Counted from the stretch's first letter, positions 42,002-51,227 are shown. The stretch: 64,000 bases of DNA from WHSO01 sp963732875 (GCA_963732875.1 CAVTBD010000002.1:1984001-2048000), one strand, 5' to 3'. Made by a program: numbers and translations. Notes: generated by a model not told the origin, from the sequence alone.

Positions 42002-42177
42002 TCGGCGCGCGGGTGTCGTGATCGGCACAAGAATTCAGCAAATTATATAGTTGCGTAAAATATGGGCCGCTGCCCCATGCGGCGGCATTGCCGCGCGCCC
42101 GCGCGCCAACTCGTCCGGTACCACACAACGCCTTGGTGTGCCTCGGGAATCGGCTGTCCTGCCGGGTGTGCAAGCGA

Positions 42178-42194
42178 CTGGCACGGTTGTTGCG
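42178..42194 (+). promoter_or_regulatory. Sigma-54 promoter of cynS
   Basis: CTGGCACGGTTGTTGCG matches the sigma-54 consensus TGGCAC-N5-TTGC in all core positions: GG at 42180-42181 and GC at 42192-42193, exactly 12 bases apart. Transcription would start near 42205, about 55 bases before cynS. A CACAC/GTGTG dyad at about 42122-42140 upstream could bind an enhancer protein such as NtrC. Confidence 0.7.
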
Positions 42195-42259
42195 AAGCCA
42201 TGAGCGAGAACGGCATTGTCCGGCCTTGCCGGGCGGACCCGAGGGGGACATCGCATAGC

Positions 42260-42703
42260 ATGACACGCGCGGAGCTCACCGAGAAAATCGTCGCAACCAG
42301 GGTCAAGAAAGGCCTGACCTGGGCGGCACTGGCCAAGAAGGTCGGCCAGTCCGAGGTGTGGTCGACCGCGGCGCTGCTCGGCCAGATGCAGATGAGCGAG
42401 AAGGAGGCCAAGGCCGCCGCCAAGGCGCTGGCGCTCACCCCCGACGAAACCAGGCTGCTGCAGGCCTGTCCCTACCGTGGCTCGCTCGGCCAGACCGTGC
42501 CGACCGATGCGCTGATCTACCGCTTCTACGAAATCCTGCAGGTCTACGGGACCACCCTGAAGGCGGTGATCGAGGAGAAGTTCGGCGACGGGATCATGAG
42601 CGCCATCGACTTCTCCCTCGACGTGACCCGCCAGCCCGACCCCAAGGGCGACCGGGTGGTGGTGACGATGAACGGCAAGTTCCTGCCCTACAAACGCTAT
42701 TAG
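42260..42703 (+). CDS. cynS: Cyanate hydratase (cyanase)
   Basis: Decomposes cyanate with bicarbonate to ammonia and carbon dioxide, allowing cyanate to serve as nitrogen source and detoxifying it. The 147-residue protein is full length, with the N-terminal helical DNA-binding-like domain and the C-terminal catalytic dimer: active-site Arg88 and Glu91 in IYRFYEILQVYG and Ser114 in IMSAIDFSLD, plus NGKFLPYKRY. ATG 42260 (MTRAELTEKI) is the start; the upstream in-frame extension carries the promoter. cynT and cynX are absent; a LysE exporter lies before it. The promoter is sigma-54-type. Confidence 0.95.
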   Translation: MTRAELTEKIVATRVKKGLTWAALAKKVGQSEVWSTAALLGQMQMSEKEAKAAAKALALTPDETRLLQACPYRGSLGQTVPTDALIYRFYEILQVYGTTLKAVIEEKFGDGIMSAIDFSLDVTRQPDPKGDRVVVTMNGKFLPYKRY

Positions 42704-42746
42704 CGGAGCGCGGCCCGGCTGGGGTGCCTCGTCCCGGCCGGCGGGG

Positions 42747-42783
42747 AAGGCGGTTCAGGCGATAGTCTGGACCGCCTTTTCCC
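42747..42783 (+). terminator. Rho-independent terminator after cynS
   Basis: AAGGCGGT at 42747-42754 pairs with ACCGCCTT at 42771-42778 around a 16-base loop, then TT and CCC follow. It ends cynS and lies in the 83-base gap to the convergent asd stop. Confidence 0.75.
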
Positions 42784-42786
42784 TTT

Positions 42787-43815
42787 TCAGGAGACCCTCT
42801 CCTTGAGGTGGCTTTTCACCAGCTCCTCGGCGATCTGGACCGCGTTCAGCGCCGCGCCCTTGCGCAGGTTGTCGGCACACACCCAGATGTTGAGCCCGCT
42901 GTCCACGGTATGGTCCTCGCGGATGCGGCTCACGAACACCGCGTCCTCGCCGGCGCATTCGACCGGCGTGACGTAGCCCTCGTCGGTGGCATGATCGACC
43001 ACCGAGATGCCCGGTGCGTCGCGCAGGATGGCGCGCGCCTGCTTGGCCGAGATCGACTTCTCGAACTCGATGTTGACCGCCTCGCCGTGGCCGATGAAGG
43101 TCGGCACGCGCACGCAGGTGGCCGTCACCTTGATGGCCGGATCGAGGATCTTCTTGGTCTCCACCATCATCTTCCATTCCTCCTTGGTGACGCCGCCGTC
43201 GAGGAACACGTCGATATGGGGAATGACGTTGAAGGCGATCTGCTTGGTGAAGCGCTCCTTGCGGATCGGGTCGTTCACGTAGATGCCCTTGGTCTGATTG
43301 AACAGCTCGTCCATGGCAAGCTTGCCCGCGCCCGAGGTGGACTGGTAGGTCGCCACCACCACGCGCCGGATCCTGGCCGCGTCGTGCAGCGGCTTCAGCG
43401 CCACCACCATCTGGATGGTGGAGCAGTTGGGGTTGGCGATGATATTGCGCTTCTTGTATCCGGCGATGGCGCCCGGGTTGACCTCGGGCACCACCAGCGG
43501 CACGTCGTCGTGCATGCGCCAGAACGACGAGTTGTCGATCACCACGCAGCCCTGCTTGCCGGCGCGTGCGCCGTGCACCTCGGAGGCCTTTGAGCCGGCC
43601 GAGAACAGGGCGATGTCGGTACCGGTGAAGTCGTAGGTCTCGAGGTTGCGCACCTTGAGGATCTTGTCCTCGCCGAACGAGACTTCCTTGCCGACCGAGC
43701 GGGCGGAGGCGAGCGCCACCACCTCGCGCGCCGGGAACTCCCGCTCCGAGAGCGTCTGCAGCATCTCGCGCCCGACATTGCCGGTCGCGCCCACGACGGC
43801 GACCTTGTACCCCAT
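42787..43815 (-). CDS. asd: Aspartate-semialdehyde dehydrogenase
   Basis: Reduces aspartyl phosphate to aspartate semialdehyde at the branch to lysine, diaminopimelate, threonine and methionine. The 342-residue protein has VAVVGATGNVGREML, SARSVGKEV, catalytic cysteine in NPNCSTIQMVVAL, and VRVPTFIGHGEAVNIEFEK (read as the substrate histidine region). ATG 43815 is used; the upstream extension has no similarity. It follows leuB after a gap of about 200 bases, in which a minus-strand promoter could lie near 43890-43920. Confidence 0.97.
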   Translation of the reverse strand: MGYKVAVVGATGNVGREMLQTLSEREFPAREVVALASARSVGKEVSFGEDKILKVRNLETYDFTGTDIALFSAGSKASEVHGARAGKQGCVVIDNSSFWRMHDDVPLVVPEVNPGAIAGYKKRNIIANPNCSTIQMVVALKPLHDAARIRRVVVATYQSTSGAGKLAMDELFNQTKGIYVNDPIRKERFTKQIAFNVIPHIDVFLDGGVTKEEWKMMVETKKILDPAIKVTATCVRVPTFIGHGEAVNIEFEKSISAKQARAILRDAPGISVVDHATDEGYVTPVECAGEDAVFVSRIREDHTVDSGLNIWVCADNLRKGAALNAVQIAEELVKSHLKERVS

Positions 43816-44015
43816 CACATCCTCTCTTCCGGCTCTCATGCGGCCCTTGGGGGCCCTGCCGGCCGGGCAGGCCCCGGCCGATGAAGCGCATCGTTTATGA
43901 AATATCGGCCCCCAACGCAAGGGGGCGCAAGGGACGGGTTCTCCCCGACCCGGGGATCGGCCCCGGGAACCGGGCCCCCGCGCCGTCGCCGCCGATCAGA
44001 CAGTCGTTGCCGTCG

Positions 44016-45125
44016 TCAGGCGAGAGCCCCCATCTCGTCCACCACAGCCTGGCCCATGTCGGTGGTGGACACCAGCGTCTTGCCCGCCTGCATGATGTCG
44101 GCGGTGCGCAGGCCCTTGTCGAGCACGTTGGTGACCGCCTTTTCCAGCAGGTCGGCGTCGTCGGCGAGGTCGAACGAGTAGCGCAGCATCATGGCGTAGG
44201 AGAGAATCGTGGCCAGCGGGTTGGCCTTGTTCTGGCCGGCGATGTCGGGCGCCGAGCCGTGCACCGGCTCGTAGAGCGCCTTGCGCCGGCCGGTCGCGTC
44301 GGCGGCACCCAGCGAGGCCGACGGCAGCATGCCGAGCGATCCCGTCAGCATCGCCGCGCAATCGGACAGGATGTCGCCGAACAGGTTGTCGGTGACGATC
44401 ACGTCGAACTGCTTGGGCGCGCGCACCAGCTGCATGGCGCAGTTGTCGGCGTACATGTGGGCAAGCTTCACGTCGGGGTATTCGGCGTCGTGGAGCTTGA
44501 TGATCTCCTCGCGCCACAGCACGCCCGATTCCATCACGTTGGCCTTCTCGACCGAGGTCACGCGCCCCTGACGCTTGCGCGCGAGCTCGAAGGCGATGCG
44601 GCCGATGCGCACGATCTCGTGGGTGGTGTAGACCTGCGTGTTGACGCCCTTGCGCTCGCCGTTGGGCAACGTCTCGATGCCGCGCGGCTCGCCGAAATAG
44701 ACGCCGCCGGTGAGCTCGCGGATGATCAGGATGTCGAGCCCGGCGACGAGCTCGGTCTTGAGCGTGGAAGCTTCCGCCAGCGCGTCGAACACGATCGCCG
44801 GGCGCAGGTTGGCGAACAGCTCCATGTCCTTGCGCAGGCGCAGCAGGCCGCGCTCGGGCTGGGACGCGAACGGCAGCTTCTCCCACTTGGGGCCGCCGAC
44901 GGCGCCCAGCAGCACCGCGTCGGCGTCGAGCGCCTTCCGCATGGTGGCGTCGGAGAGCGGCGAACCGTGGGCGTCATAGGCGCAGCCGCCGACCAGGTCC
45001 TCGTCCACGTCGAACGAGACCGCGCGGTGGCCGTCCATCCAGTTGACCACGCGCCTGACCTCGCCCATGACCTCGGGGCCGATGCCGTCGCCCGGCAGAA
45101 TGAGGAGCTTCCTGTTCGCCGCCAT
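44016..45125 (-). CDS. leuB: 3-Isopropylmalate dehydrogenase
   Basis: Oxidative decarboxylation of 3-isopropylmalate in leucine synthesis. The 369-residue protein has LLILPGDGIGPEVM, the adenine-site ALLGAVGGPKW-like segment, ELTGGVYFGEPRG, DVIVTDNLFGDILSD and MLPSASLG, all class signatures. The C-terminal EMGALA is intact. Order on the minus strand is leuC, leuD, leuB, asd. Confidence 0.97.
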   Translation of the reverse strand: MAANRKLLILPGDGIGPEVMGEVRRVVNWMDGHRAVSFDVDEDLVGGCAYDAHGSPLSDATMRKALDADAVLLGAVGGPKWEKLPFASQPERGLLRLRKDMELFANLRPAIVFDALAEASTLKTELVAGLDILIIRELTGGVYFGEPRGIETLPNGERKGVNTQVYTTHEIVRIGRIAFELARKRQGRVTSVEKANVMESGVLWREEIIKLHDAEYPDVKLAHMYADNCAMQLVRAPKQFDVIVTDNLFGDILSDCAAMLTGSLGMLPSASLGAADATGRRKALYEPVHGSAPDIAGQNKANPLATILSYAMMLRYSFDLADDADLLEKAVTNVLDKGLRTADIMQAGKTLVSTTDMGQAVVDEMGALA

Positions 45126-45177
45126 GTGAACCGTCTGTTGTTTTCTGGAATTAAGTCGGGGAACGCGCGCGGACGCC

Positions 45178-45789
45178 CTAGCGGTAGAGCCAGGGGGTCG
45201 TGCTCTTCCGCGTGCCTTCGTAGGCGGTGATGGTGTCCGCCTTCTGGAGCGTGAGGCCGATTTCGTCGAGGCCGTTGAGCAGGCAATGCTTGCGGAACGG
45301 ATCGATGTCGAAATGCACGTCCTCGCCGTCCGGGCGCGCGATCACCTGGCGCTCGAGATCGACCGTGAGGCGCGCGTTCTCGCCCTTCTCGGCGTCCGCC
45401 ATCAGCTTGTCGACTTCTTCCTGCGGCAGCTTGATCAGCAGGATGCCGTTCTTGAAGGCGTTGGAATAGAAGATGTCGGCGAAGTCGGGCGCGATGATGC
45501 AACGGAACCCGAAGTCGAGCAGCGCCCAGGGCGCGTGCTCGCGCGAGGAGCCGCAGCCGAAGTTCTCGCCGGTGACCAGTATCCTGGCGTGGCGGTAGGG
45601 CTCCTTGTTGAGGACGAAATCGGGGTCCTCGGAGCCGTCCTTGCGGTAGCGGATCGCCTCGAACGCGGCCGGGCCGAGGCCGGTGCGCTTGATGGTCTTG
45701 AGCCACTTGGCCGGGATGATCTTGTCGGTATCGACGTTGATCATCGGCAGCGGCGCCGCGATGGCCGTGAGCGTGGTGAACTTATCCAT
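45178..45789 (-). CDS. leuD: 3-Isopropylmalate dehydratase small subunit
   Basis: Swivelling domain subunit of isopropylmalate isomerase. The 203-residue protein starts at ATG 45789 (MDKFTTLTAIAAPLP) after a GGAGGAGA ribosome site, with NVDTDKIIPAKWLKTI, GENFGCGSSREHAPWAL and FRCIIAPDFADIFYSN. It lies 16 bases after leuC and completes the heterodimer. Confidence 0.96.
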   Translation of the reverse strand: MDKFTTLTAIAAPLPMINVDTDKIIPAKWLKTIKRTGLGPAAFEAIRYRKDGSEDPDFVLNKEPYRHARILVTGENFGCGSSREHAPWALLDFGFRCIIAPDFADIFYSNAFKNGILLIKLPQEEVDKLMADAEKGENARLTVDLERQVIARPDGEDVHFDIDPFRKHCLLNGLDEIGLTLQKADTITAYEGTRKSTTPWLYR

Positions 45790-45805
45790 CGTCGTCTCCT
45801 CCGGC

Positions 45806-47212
45806 TCAGTCGAACTCGCGCACATCTGCGATCTTGCCGCGGATGGCGGCGGCCGCGACCATGGCCGGGCTCATCAGGTGGGTACGCCCGCCCGGGCCCT
45901 GGCGGCCCTCGAAGTTGCGGTTGGACGTGGACGCGGCGCGCTCGCCCGGGGCGAGCTTGTCGGGATTCATGGCGAGGCACATGGAGCAGCCCGCCTCGCG
46001 CCACTCGAAGCCCGCCTCGGTGAACACCCGGTCGAGGCCTTCCTTCTCGGCCTGCTGCTTGACCAGACCCGAGCCCGGCACGACGAGCGCGCGCACGCCG
46101 TCGGCGACCTTGCGGCCCCTGGCGATGGCGGCGGCCTGGCGCAGGTCCTCGATGCGGCCGTTGGTGCACGACCCGATGAACGCGGTCTGGATCGGGATCT
46201 CGGTCATCTTCGTGCCCGCATCGAGGCCCATGTACTCGAGCGCCCGCACCATGGCGCGGCGCTTGTTCTCGTCGCGCGCGGTCGCGGGATCGGGCACCGC
46301 GCCGGTGATCTCGACGATATCCTCCGGGCTCGTGCCCCAGGTGACGATCGGCGCGATCGCGGCGGCATCGAGCGTTATTTCGCGGTCGTACTTGGCGCCG
46401 GCATCCGACGGCAGGGTCTTCCAGTAATCGACCGCCATGTCCCATTCGGCGCCCTGGGGCGACATGGGCCGGCCCTTCAGGTAGTCGAAGGTCTTCTGGT
46501 CGGGCGCGACCAGGCCGGCGCGCGCGCCGCCCTCGATCGACATGTTGCAGATGGTCATGCGCCCTTCCATCGACAGGTTGGCGATGGTCTCGCCGGCGTA
46601 CTCGATGACGTGGCCGGTGCCGCCGGCGGTGCCGATCTTGCCGATGATCGCGAGGATGATGTCCTTCGCGCCGACGCCGGGATGGGGCGTGCCGGTGACC
46701 GTGATGCGCATGTTCCTGGCGGGCTTCTGGTAGAGCGTCTGGGTCGCCAGCACGTGCTCAACCTCGGAGGTGCCGACGCCGAACGCGAGCGCCCCGAACG
46801 CGCCGTGGGTCGCGGTGTGGCTGTCGCCGCACACGATGGTCATGCCCGGCTGGGTAAAGCCCTGCTCCGGCCCGATGATGTGGACGATGCCCTGGCGCGC
46901 GTCGGTCAGCGGGAAGTACGGCACGCCGAATTCGGCGACGTTCTTCTCCAGCTCCGCGACCTGGATGCGCGAGTCATTGTCCGCAATGGGCTTGCCGCGG
47001 TCGGTGGTCGGCACGTTGTGGTCGCACACCGCGAGATTGGCTTCCGGGCGGCGCACCTTGCGGCCCGAGAGGCGCAGCCCCTCGAAGGCCTGGGCGCTGG
47101 TCACCTCGTGCACCAGCTGGCGGTCGATGTAGAGCAGACAGGTGCCGTCGTCCTGACGGTCGACGACGTGGCTGTCCCAGATCTTGTCGAACAGCGTCTT
47201 GGGCTGGGCCAT
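45806..47212 (-). CDS. leuC: 3-Isopropylmalate dehydratase large subunit
   Basis: Aconitase-family subunit of isopropylmalate isomerase. The 468-residue protein contains LYIDRQLVHEVTSAQAFEGL, VCGDSHTATHGAFGALAFG, and the iron-sulfur ligands in FIGSCTNGRIEDLR and EAGCSMCLAMNPD. The end ASTSNRNFEGRQGPGGRTHL carries the substrate loop. A 53-base gap separates it from rplS. Confidence 0.97.
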   Translation of the reverse strand: MAQPKTLFDKIWDSHVVDRQDDGTCLLYIDRQLVHEVTSAQAFEGLRLSGRKVRRPEANLAVCDHNVPTTDRGKPIADNDSRIQVAELEKNVAEFGVPYFPLTDARQGIVHIIGPEQGFTQPGMTIVCGDSHTATHGAFGALAFGVGTSEVEHVLATQTLYQKPARNMRITVTGTPHPGVGAKDIILAIIGKIGTAGGTGHVIEYAGETIANLSMEGRMTICNMSIEGGARAGLVAPDQKTFDYLKGRPMSPQGAEWDMAVDYWKTLPSDAGAKYDREITLDAAAIAPIVTWGTSPEDIVEITGAVPDPATARDENKRRAMVRALEYMGLDAGTKMTEIPIQTAFIGSCTNGRIEDLRQAAAIARGRKVADGVRALVVPGSGLVKQQAEKEGLDRVFTEAGFEWREAGCSMCLAMNPDKLAPGERAASTSNRNFEGRQGPGGRTHLMSPAMVAAAAIRGKIADVREFD

Positions 47213-47265
47213 GCGATCTTCGGTCCTCGTTTACGGCGCGGGCGCGCGAACGCCCGCGCAACAGG

Positions 47266-47739
47266 TCAGTCCTTCTTCCCTTCGCTCTCGGCGGGGGCCG
47301 CGGGCGCCTCCGTCATTTCCGAGGCGACGGCCGTGCCCGTGTCGTCCGAGCCCGGCACGTAGACGCCGCGCGCGGCGCGGGCCCCGGTGGTCTCGGCGAT
47401 GCGGGCGCGCTTACCGGTGCGGCCGCGCAGGTAATACAGCTTGGCGCGACGCACGGCGCCCTGGCGCTTCACCTCGATCTCGACGATGTTGGGCGAATAG
47501 AGCGGGAAGATACGCTCCACGCCTTCGCCGTAGGAGATCTTGCGCACCGTGAAGGACGAGTTGAGCCCGGCGTTCTTGCGGGCGATGCACACGCCCTCGA
47601 ACGACTGGATGCGCTCGCGCGTGCCTTCCACAACCTTGACCGCGACGCGGACGGTATCGCCCGGAGTGAACGGCGGCACGCCACGGATCGCGGCGAGACG
47701 CTCCATCTCCTTCTGGGCAACCTGTTCGACGATATTCAT
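47266..47739 (-). CDS. rplS: Ribosomal protein bL19
   Basis: Large-subunit protein at the 30S/50S interface. The first 125 residues hold the family core (GVPPFTPGDTVRVAVKVVEG, RIQSFEGVCIARKN, SFTVRKISYGEGVERIFPLYSP, VKRQGAVRRAKLYYLRGRTGKRARI as consecutive pieces). A C-terminal tail of about 30 residues, rich in Ala, Glu, Pro and ending SEGKKD, extends the usual length and is common in this class. It follows trmD by 44 bases. Confidence 0.97.
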   Translation of the reverse strand: MNIVEQVAQKEMERLAAIRGVPPFTPGDTVRVAVKVVEGTRERIQSFEGVCIARKNAGLNSSFTVRKISYGEGVERIFPLYSPNIVEIEVKRQGAVRRAKLYYLRGRTGKRARIAETTGARAARGVYVPGSDDTGTAVASEMTEAPAAPAESEGKKD

Positions 47740-47783
47740 GATTCTCTTCCTTCAGTGCGCGGGATTTCCCGCTTCGTTGAAAC

Positions 47784-48530
47784 TCAAGCTCCACCCGGCG
47801 CCTTGGCCCCGGGCGCCGCGTGCGCGAGATGGCGGTCCCAAAGGTCGGGGCGCCGCTCGCGCGTGATCTTCTCCATCTGGTCCCGGCGCCATGCCCGGAC
47901 CTTCTCGTGGTGGCCGGACACCAGCACCTCCGGCACCGCGCGGCCGCCCCACTCCTGCGGCCGCGTATAAAGCGGGTACTCCAGGAGCCCCGCCTCGAAA
48001 CTCTCCTCGGCCAGACTCTCCTCGTTGCCGACCACGCCCGGCAGCAGCCGCACGCAGGCATCGAGCAGCACCAGCGCCGCCGGCTCGCCGCCCGAGAGGA
48101 TGAAGTCGCCGAGGCTCACTTCCTCGAGCCCGCGCGCCTCGATCACCCGCTCGTCGACGCCCTCGTAGCGACCGCACAGGATCGCCACGCCCGGACCCGC
48201 CGCGAGCTCGCGCACGCGCGCCTGGGTCAGGAGGCGCCCGCGCGGGCTGAGGTAGAGGACCGGCGCGCCAGGCACTTTCGCCTCCGCCGCCGCCATCGCC
48301 GCATCCACCACGTCGGGCTTGAGCACCATGGATGCGCCGCCGCCGAACGGGGCGTCGTCCACGGTGCGGTGTTTATCGCGCGCGAAGTCGCGAATGTCCA
48401 CCGTTTCGAGCCGCCACAGCCCGTCCGCGAGGGCCTTGCCGGCGAGCGAAAAGCCGAGCGGCCCCGGGAACATGTCCGGGAACAGGGTGGCGACCGACGC
48501 CGTCCAGACCTGACCTTCAGCCGTGCTCAT
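47784..48530 (-). CDS. trmD: tRNA (guanine-37-N1)-methyltransferase
   Basis: SPOUT methyltransferase making m1G37, needed to prevent +1 frameshifting. The 248-residue protein has TLFPDMFPGPLGFSLAG, DDAPFGGGASMVLKPDV, ILCGRYEGVDERVIEARGLEEV and LGDFILSGGEPAALVLLDA with the knot. LLEYPLYTRPQEWGGRAVPEVLVSGHH supplies the G37-recognition loop. The start overlaps the rimM end by 14 bases. Confidence 0.96.
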   Translation of the reverse strand: MSTAEGQVWTASVATLFPDMFPGPLGFSLAGKALADGLWRLETVDIRDFARDKHRTVDDAPFGGGASMVLKPDVVDAAMAAAEAKVPGAPVLYLSPRGRLLTQARVRELAAGPGVAILCGRYEGVDERVIEARGLEEVSLGDFILSGGEPAALVLLDACVRLLPGVVGNEESLAEESFEAGLLEYPLYTRPQEWGGRAVPEVLVSGHHEKVRAWRRDQMEKITRERRPDLWDRHLAHAAPGAKAPGGA

Positions 48531-49071
48531 CTTCGTCCTCGTCGGCGGTGTCCGCCGCGTCCTCGTCCCACAATCCCGGCGGCGGGTCGATCACCACCCG
48601 GCCGCCCTCAATATCCACTTCCGGCACCGCCGCGTCGCCGAACGGCACCAGCACCGTGCCGCCTGCGCCGCGCGCGATCTCGAGGACGGTCCCCGCCCCG
48701 AAATCCTGGACCGCGACCACGCGGCCCAGCGCCGTGCCGTCCACGCCCTCGGCCGCGAGGCCGATCAGGTCGTGGTGGTAATACTCCCCGGCCGCCGTCT
48801 GCGGCAGCCGCTCCCGGGGCACGAAGATCTCCTGCCCCGTCAGTGCCGCCGCCGCGTCCCGGTCGGTGACGCCCGCGAGCCGGACCGTCACCATGCCCTT
48901 CGCCTCGCCCACCACGGCGATCTCCAGGCGCCGCCCGTCGGCCAGCTCCACCGGGCCGTAGGCGGCGACGTCGCCGGGCCGCTCGGTGTAGGGCCGGATG
49001 CGGACCTGGCCCCGGACCCCGTGCGGCCGGCCGATCACGCCGAGCGCGACGCGGCCTTGCAATCCCGGCAT
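48517..49071 (-). CDS. rimM: 16S rRNA processing protein RimM
   Basis: Maturation factor for the 30S head that binds uS19. The 184-residue protein has the N-terminal beta-barrel (VALGVIGRPHGVRGQVRIRPYTE) and the PRC-barrel (GQEIFVPRERLPQTAAGEYYHHDLIG and VLVPFGDAAVPEVDIEGGRVVIDPPPGL in order). The end is acidic. It lies between rpsP and trmD, the normal operon order. Confidence 0.94.
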   Translation of the reverse strand: MPGLQGRVALGVIGRPHGVRGQVRIRPYTERPGDVAAYGPVELADGRRLEIAVVGEAKGMVTVRLAGVTDRDAAAALTGQEIFVPRERLPQTAAGEYYHHDLIGLAAEGVDGTALGRVVAVQDFGAGTVLEIARGAGGTVLVPFGDAAVPEVDIEGGRVVIDPPPGLWDEDAADTADEDEDEHG

Positions 49072-49086
49072 CGCCCGTCGGCCGGA

Positions 49087-49506
49087 CTACTCGGCCGACG
49101 CATTACCAGCGGGCGCGTCACCGGCGGGCGCTTCCTCGGCCGGCGCCGCGGCCGCCGCGGCCGCCGCTGCCTTCGCCTCTTCGGCCGCCTTCAGGCGCTC
49201 CTGCGCCTTGGCCTTGGGCATGTGCTTCCTGGTCTGGGTCGGCACCTTGGGCTTCTCGGCAAGGCCGATGTCGGCAAGGAAACGCTGCACCCGGGTCGAC
49301 GGCTGCGCGCCCGAGGACAGCCAGTGCTTGATGCGCTCTTCCTTGAGCACCACGCGCTGGGCGTTGTCCTTGGGAAGCATCGGGTCGAAATGGCCGAGCC
49401 GCTCGATGAAGCGGCCGTCGCGGGCCTTGCGCGAATCCGCGACCACGATGCGATAGAACGGCCGCTTCTTGGCGCCGCCGCGCGAAAGTCTGATCGTCAA
49501 AGCCAT
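49087..49506 (-). CDS. rpsP: Ribosomal protein bS16
   Basis: Early-binding 30S protein. The first 85 residues are the canonical core (IRLSRGGAKKRPFYRIVVAD, FIERLGHFDPML, LSSGAQPSTRVQRFL). About 55 further residues form an Ala-, Lys- and Glu-rich tail with GDAPAGNASAE at the end, a lineage-specific extension of unknown role. The gap to ffh is 82 bases. Confidence 0.95.
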   Translation of the reverse strand: MALTIRLSRGGAKKRPFYRIVVADSRKARDGRFIERLGHFDPMLPKDNAQRVVLKEERIKHWLSSGAQPSTRVQRFLADIGLAEKPKVPTQTRKHMPKAKAQERLKAAEEAKAAAAAAAAAPAEEAPAGDAPAGNASAE

Positions 49507-49588
49507 GCTGTCTGGTGTCCTTTCGTGTCTTGAATCTGGGTTGTGTCTCTAAGCTGTCCGGAAAACTCGAAATCCTGCGGAAACCGCG

Positions 49589-50983
49589 CTAGCGCGGGCC
49601 GAACCCCGGCGGCAATCCGCCCGGGGGCAGGCCGCCCGGCGGCGGCATCATGCCGCCCATGCCGCGCATCATGGCCTTGCCGCCCATCTTGCCGGCGCGC
49701 TTCATCATCTTGCTCATCTCCAGGTACTGCTTGACGAGCCGGTTGACGTCGGGGACCTGCATGCCGCAGCCCGCGGCGATGCGCCGCTTGCGCGAGCCGT
49801 TGAGCAGCTTCACGTTGCGTCGCTCGGCCGCGGTCATGGAGCGGATGATGGCGATCTGGCGTGCGATCATGCGGTCGTCGAAGTTGGCGCCCTTGAGCTT
49901 CTCCTTGATGCCGCGCGCGCCCGGCAGCATGCCGAGCATGGACGAGAGCCCGCCCATCTTGGAAAGCTTCTCGAGCTGGTCGGCCATGTCGTCGAGGTCG
50001 AACGCGCCCTTCTTCATCTTGCGCGCAAGACGCTCGGCTTCCTCGCGGTCGACCTGCTCGGCGGCCTTCTCCACCAGGCTGATCACGTCGCCCTGGCCGA
50101 GGATGCGCGAGGCCACGCGCTCGGGATGGAAATCCTCGAGCGCGTCGAGCTTCTCGCCCGTGCCGATCAGCTTGACCGGCGCGCCGGTGATCTGGCGCAT
50201 GGAAAGCGCAGCGCCGCCACGCGCGTCGCCGTCGACGCGGGTCAGCACGATGCCGGTGACATTGACGCGTTCCTTGAAGGTGCGCGCGACATTGACCGCG
50301 TCCTGGCCGGTCATGGCATCGGCCACCAGCAGGGTCTCGATCGGATTGGCAAGCGCGTGGATCGACGCGGCCTCGTTCATCATGGCCTCGTCCACGGCGA
50401 GCCGGCCGGCGGTATCGAGGATCACCACGTCGTAGCCCTGCAGGCGCGCCGAGGCGAGCGCGCGCTTGGCGATCTCGGGGGCGGGCTGGCCCGCGACGAC
50501 CGGCAGCGTATCGATGCCGGCCTGTCGGCCGAGGATGGCGAGCTGCTCCTGGGCGGCGGGGCGCTGGGTGTCCAGCGACGCCATCAGCACCTTCTTCTTG
50601 TCCTTGGTCTTGAGGCGGAGCGCGATCTTGCCCGCGCTCGTGGTCTTGCCCGAGCCCTGCAGGCCGACCATCAGGATCACGGCGGGCGGCGTCGCGGCGA
50701 GGTTGAGGCCGAGGTTGGTGCCGCCCAGCAGCTCGGTGAGCGCGTCGTGGACGATCTTGATGACCATCTGGCCCGGCGTGACCGAGCGGATGACCGCCTC
50801 GCCCACCGCCGCCTCGCGCACCCGGGCGAGGAAATCCTTGACCACCGGCAGCGCGACATCGGCTTCCAGCAGCGCGATGCGGACCTCGCGCAGGGCCTCG
50901 TCGACGTCGCCCTCGCGCAGCGCACCCTTGCGGGTGAGCCGGGAGAACACGTCGGTCAGGCGATTGCCGAGGCTGTCGAACAT
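49589..50983 (-). CDS. ffh: Signal recognition particle protein Ffh
   Basis: SRP GTPase that binds signal sequences and 4.5S RNA for co-translational membrane targeting. The 464-residue protein has the N domain (MFDSLGNRLTDVFSRL), G1 loop VGLQGSGKTTSAGKIALRLK, DTQRPAAQEQL, DTAGRLA, TRVDGDARGGAALS, and the M domain with RIAAGCGMQVPDVNRLVKQY and a Met/Gly/Pro-rich end (GGKAMMRGMGGMMPPPGG). Together with ftsY at 54.3 kb the window holds both GTPases of the pathway, but no SRP RNA gene. Confidence 0.97.
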   Translation of the reverse strand: MFDSLGNRLTDVFSRLTRKGALREGDVDEALREVRIALLEADVALPVVKDFLARVREAAVGEAVIRSVTPGQMVIKIVHDALTELLGGTNLGLNLAATPPAVILMVGLQGSGKTTSAGKIALRLKTKDKKKVLMASLDTQRPAAQEQLAILGRQAGIDTLPVVAGQPAPEIAKRALASARLQGYDVVILDTAGRLAVDEAMMNEAASIHALANPIETLLVADAMTGQDAVNVARTFKERVNVTGIVLTRVDGDARGGAALSMRQITGAPVKLIGTGEKLDALEDFHPERVASRILGQGDVISLVEKAAEQVDREEAERLARKMKKGAFDLDDMADQLEKLSKMGGLSSMLGMLPGARGIKEKLKGANFDDRMIARQIAIIRSMTAAERRNVKLLNGSRKRRIAAGCGMQVPDVNRLVKQYLEMSKMMKRAGKMGGKAMMRGMGGMMPPPGGLPPGGLPPGFGPR

Positions 50984-51154
50984 GCCGGCACGGTCCCAAA
51001 CGAGAATGGCGCCAGTGCGCGAAACTCGCGGGCTGGCGGACCTCCCGGCACGGCCGGGAAGCTCTCAGGTCATACGGTCGAGAGCGGGCGGAATGTAGGA
51101 GCGGCCCCCGCCGGAGTCAAGCAAATCGGCCGGTCCGGCAGGCCCTTACGGGAT

Positions 51155-51216
51155 ATGCGCATGCAATACACACTTACGCTTGACGCTACCGGCGCGAATG
51201 CGCATATTATACGCAT
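51155..51216 (+). promoter_or_regulatory. Promoter and twin-palindrome operator of hicAB
   Basis: The palindrome ATGCGCAT occurs at 51155-51162 and 51198-51205, 43 bases apart (about four helical turns). Between and over them lie TTGACG (51180-51185) and TATTAT (51205-51210), a promoter with a long 19-base spacer. ATGCG/CGCAT half-sites flank the -10. This is a likely HicB operator. Confidence 0.55.
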
Positions 51217-51227
51217 CGGGAGGGGGC

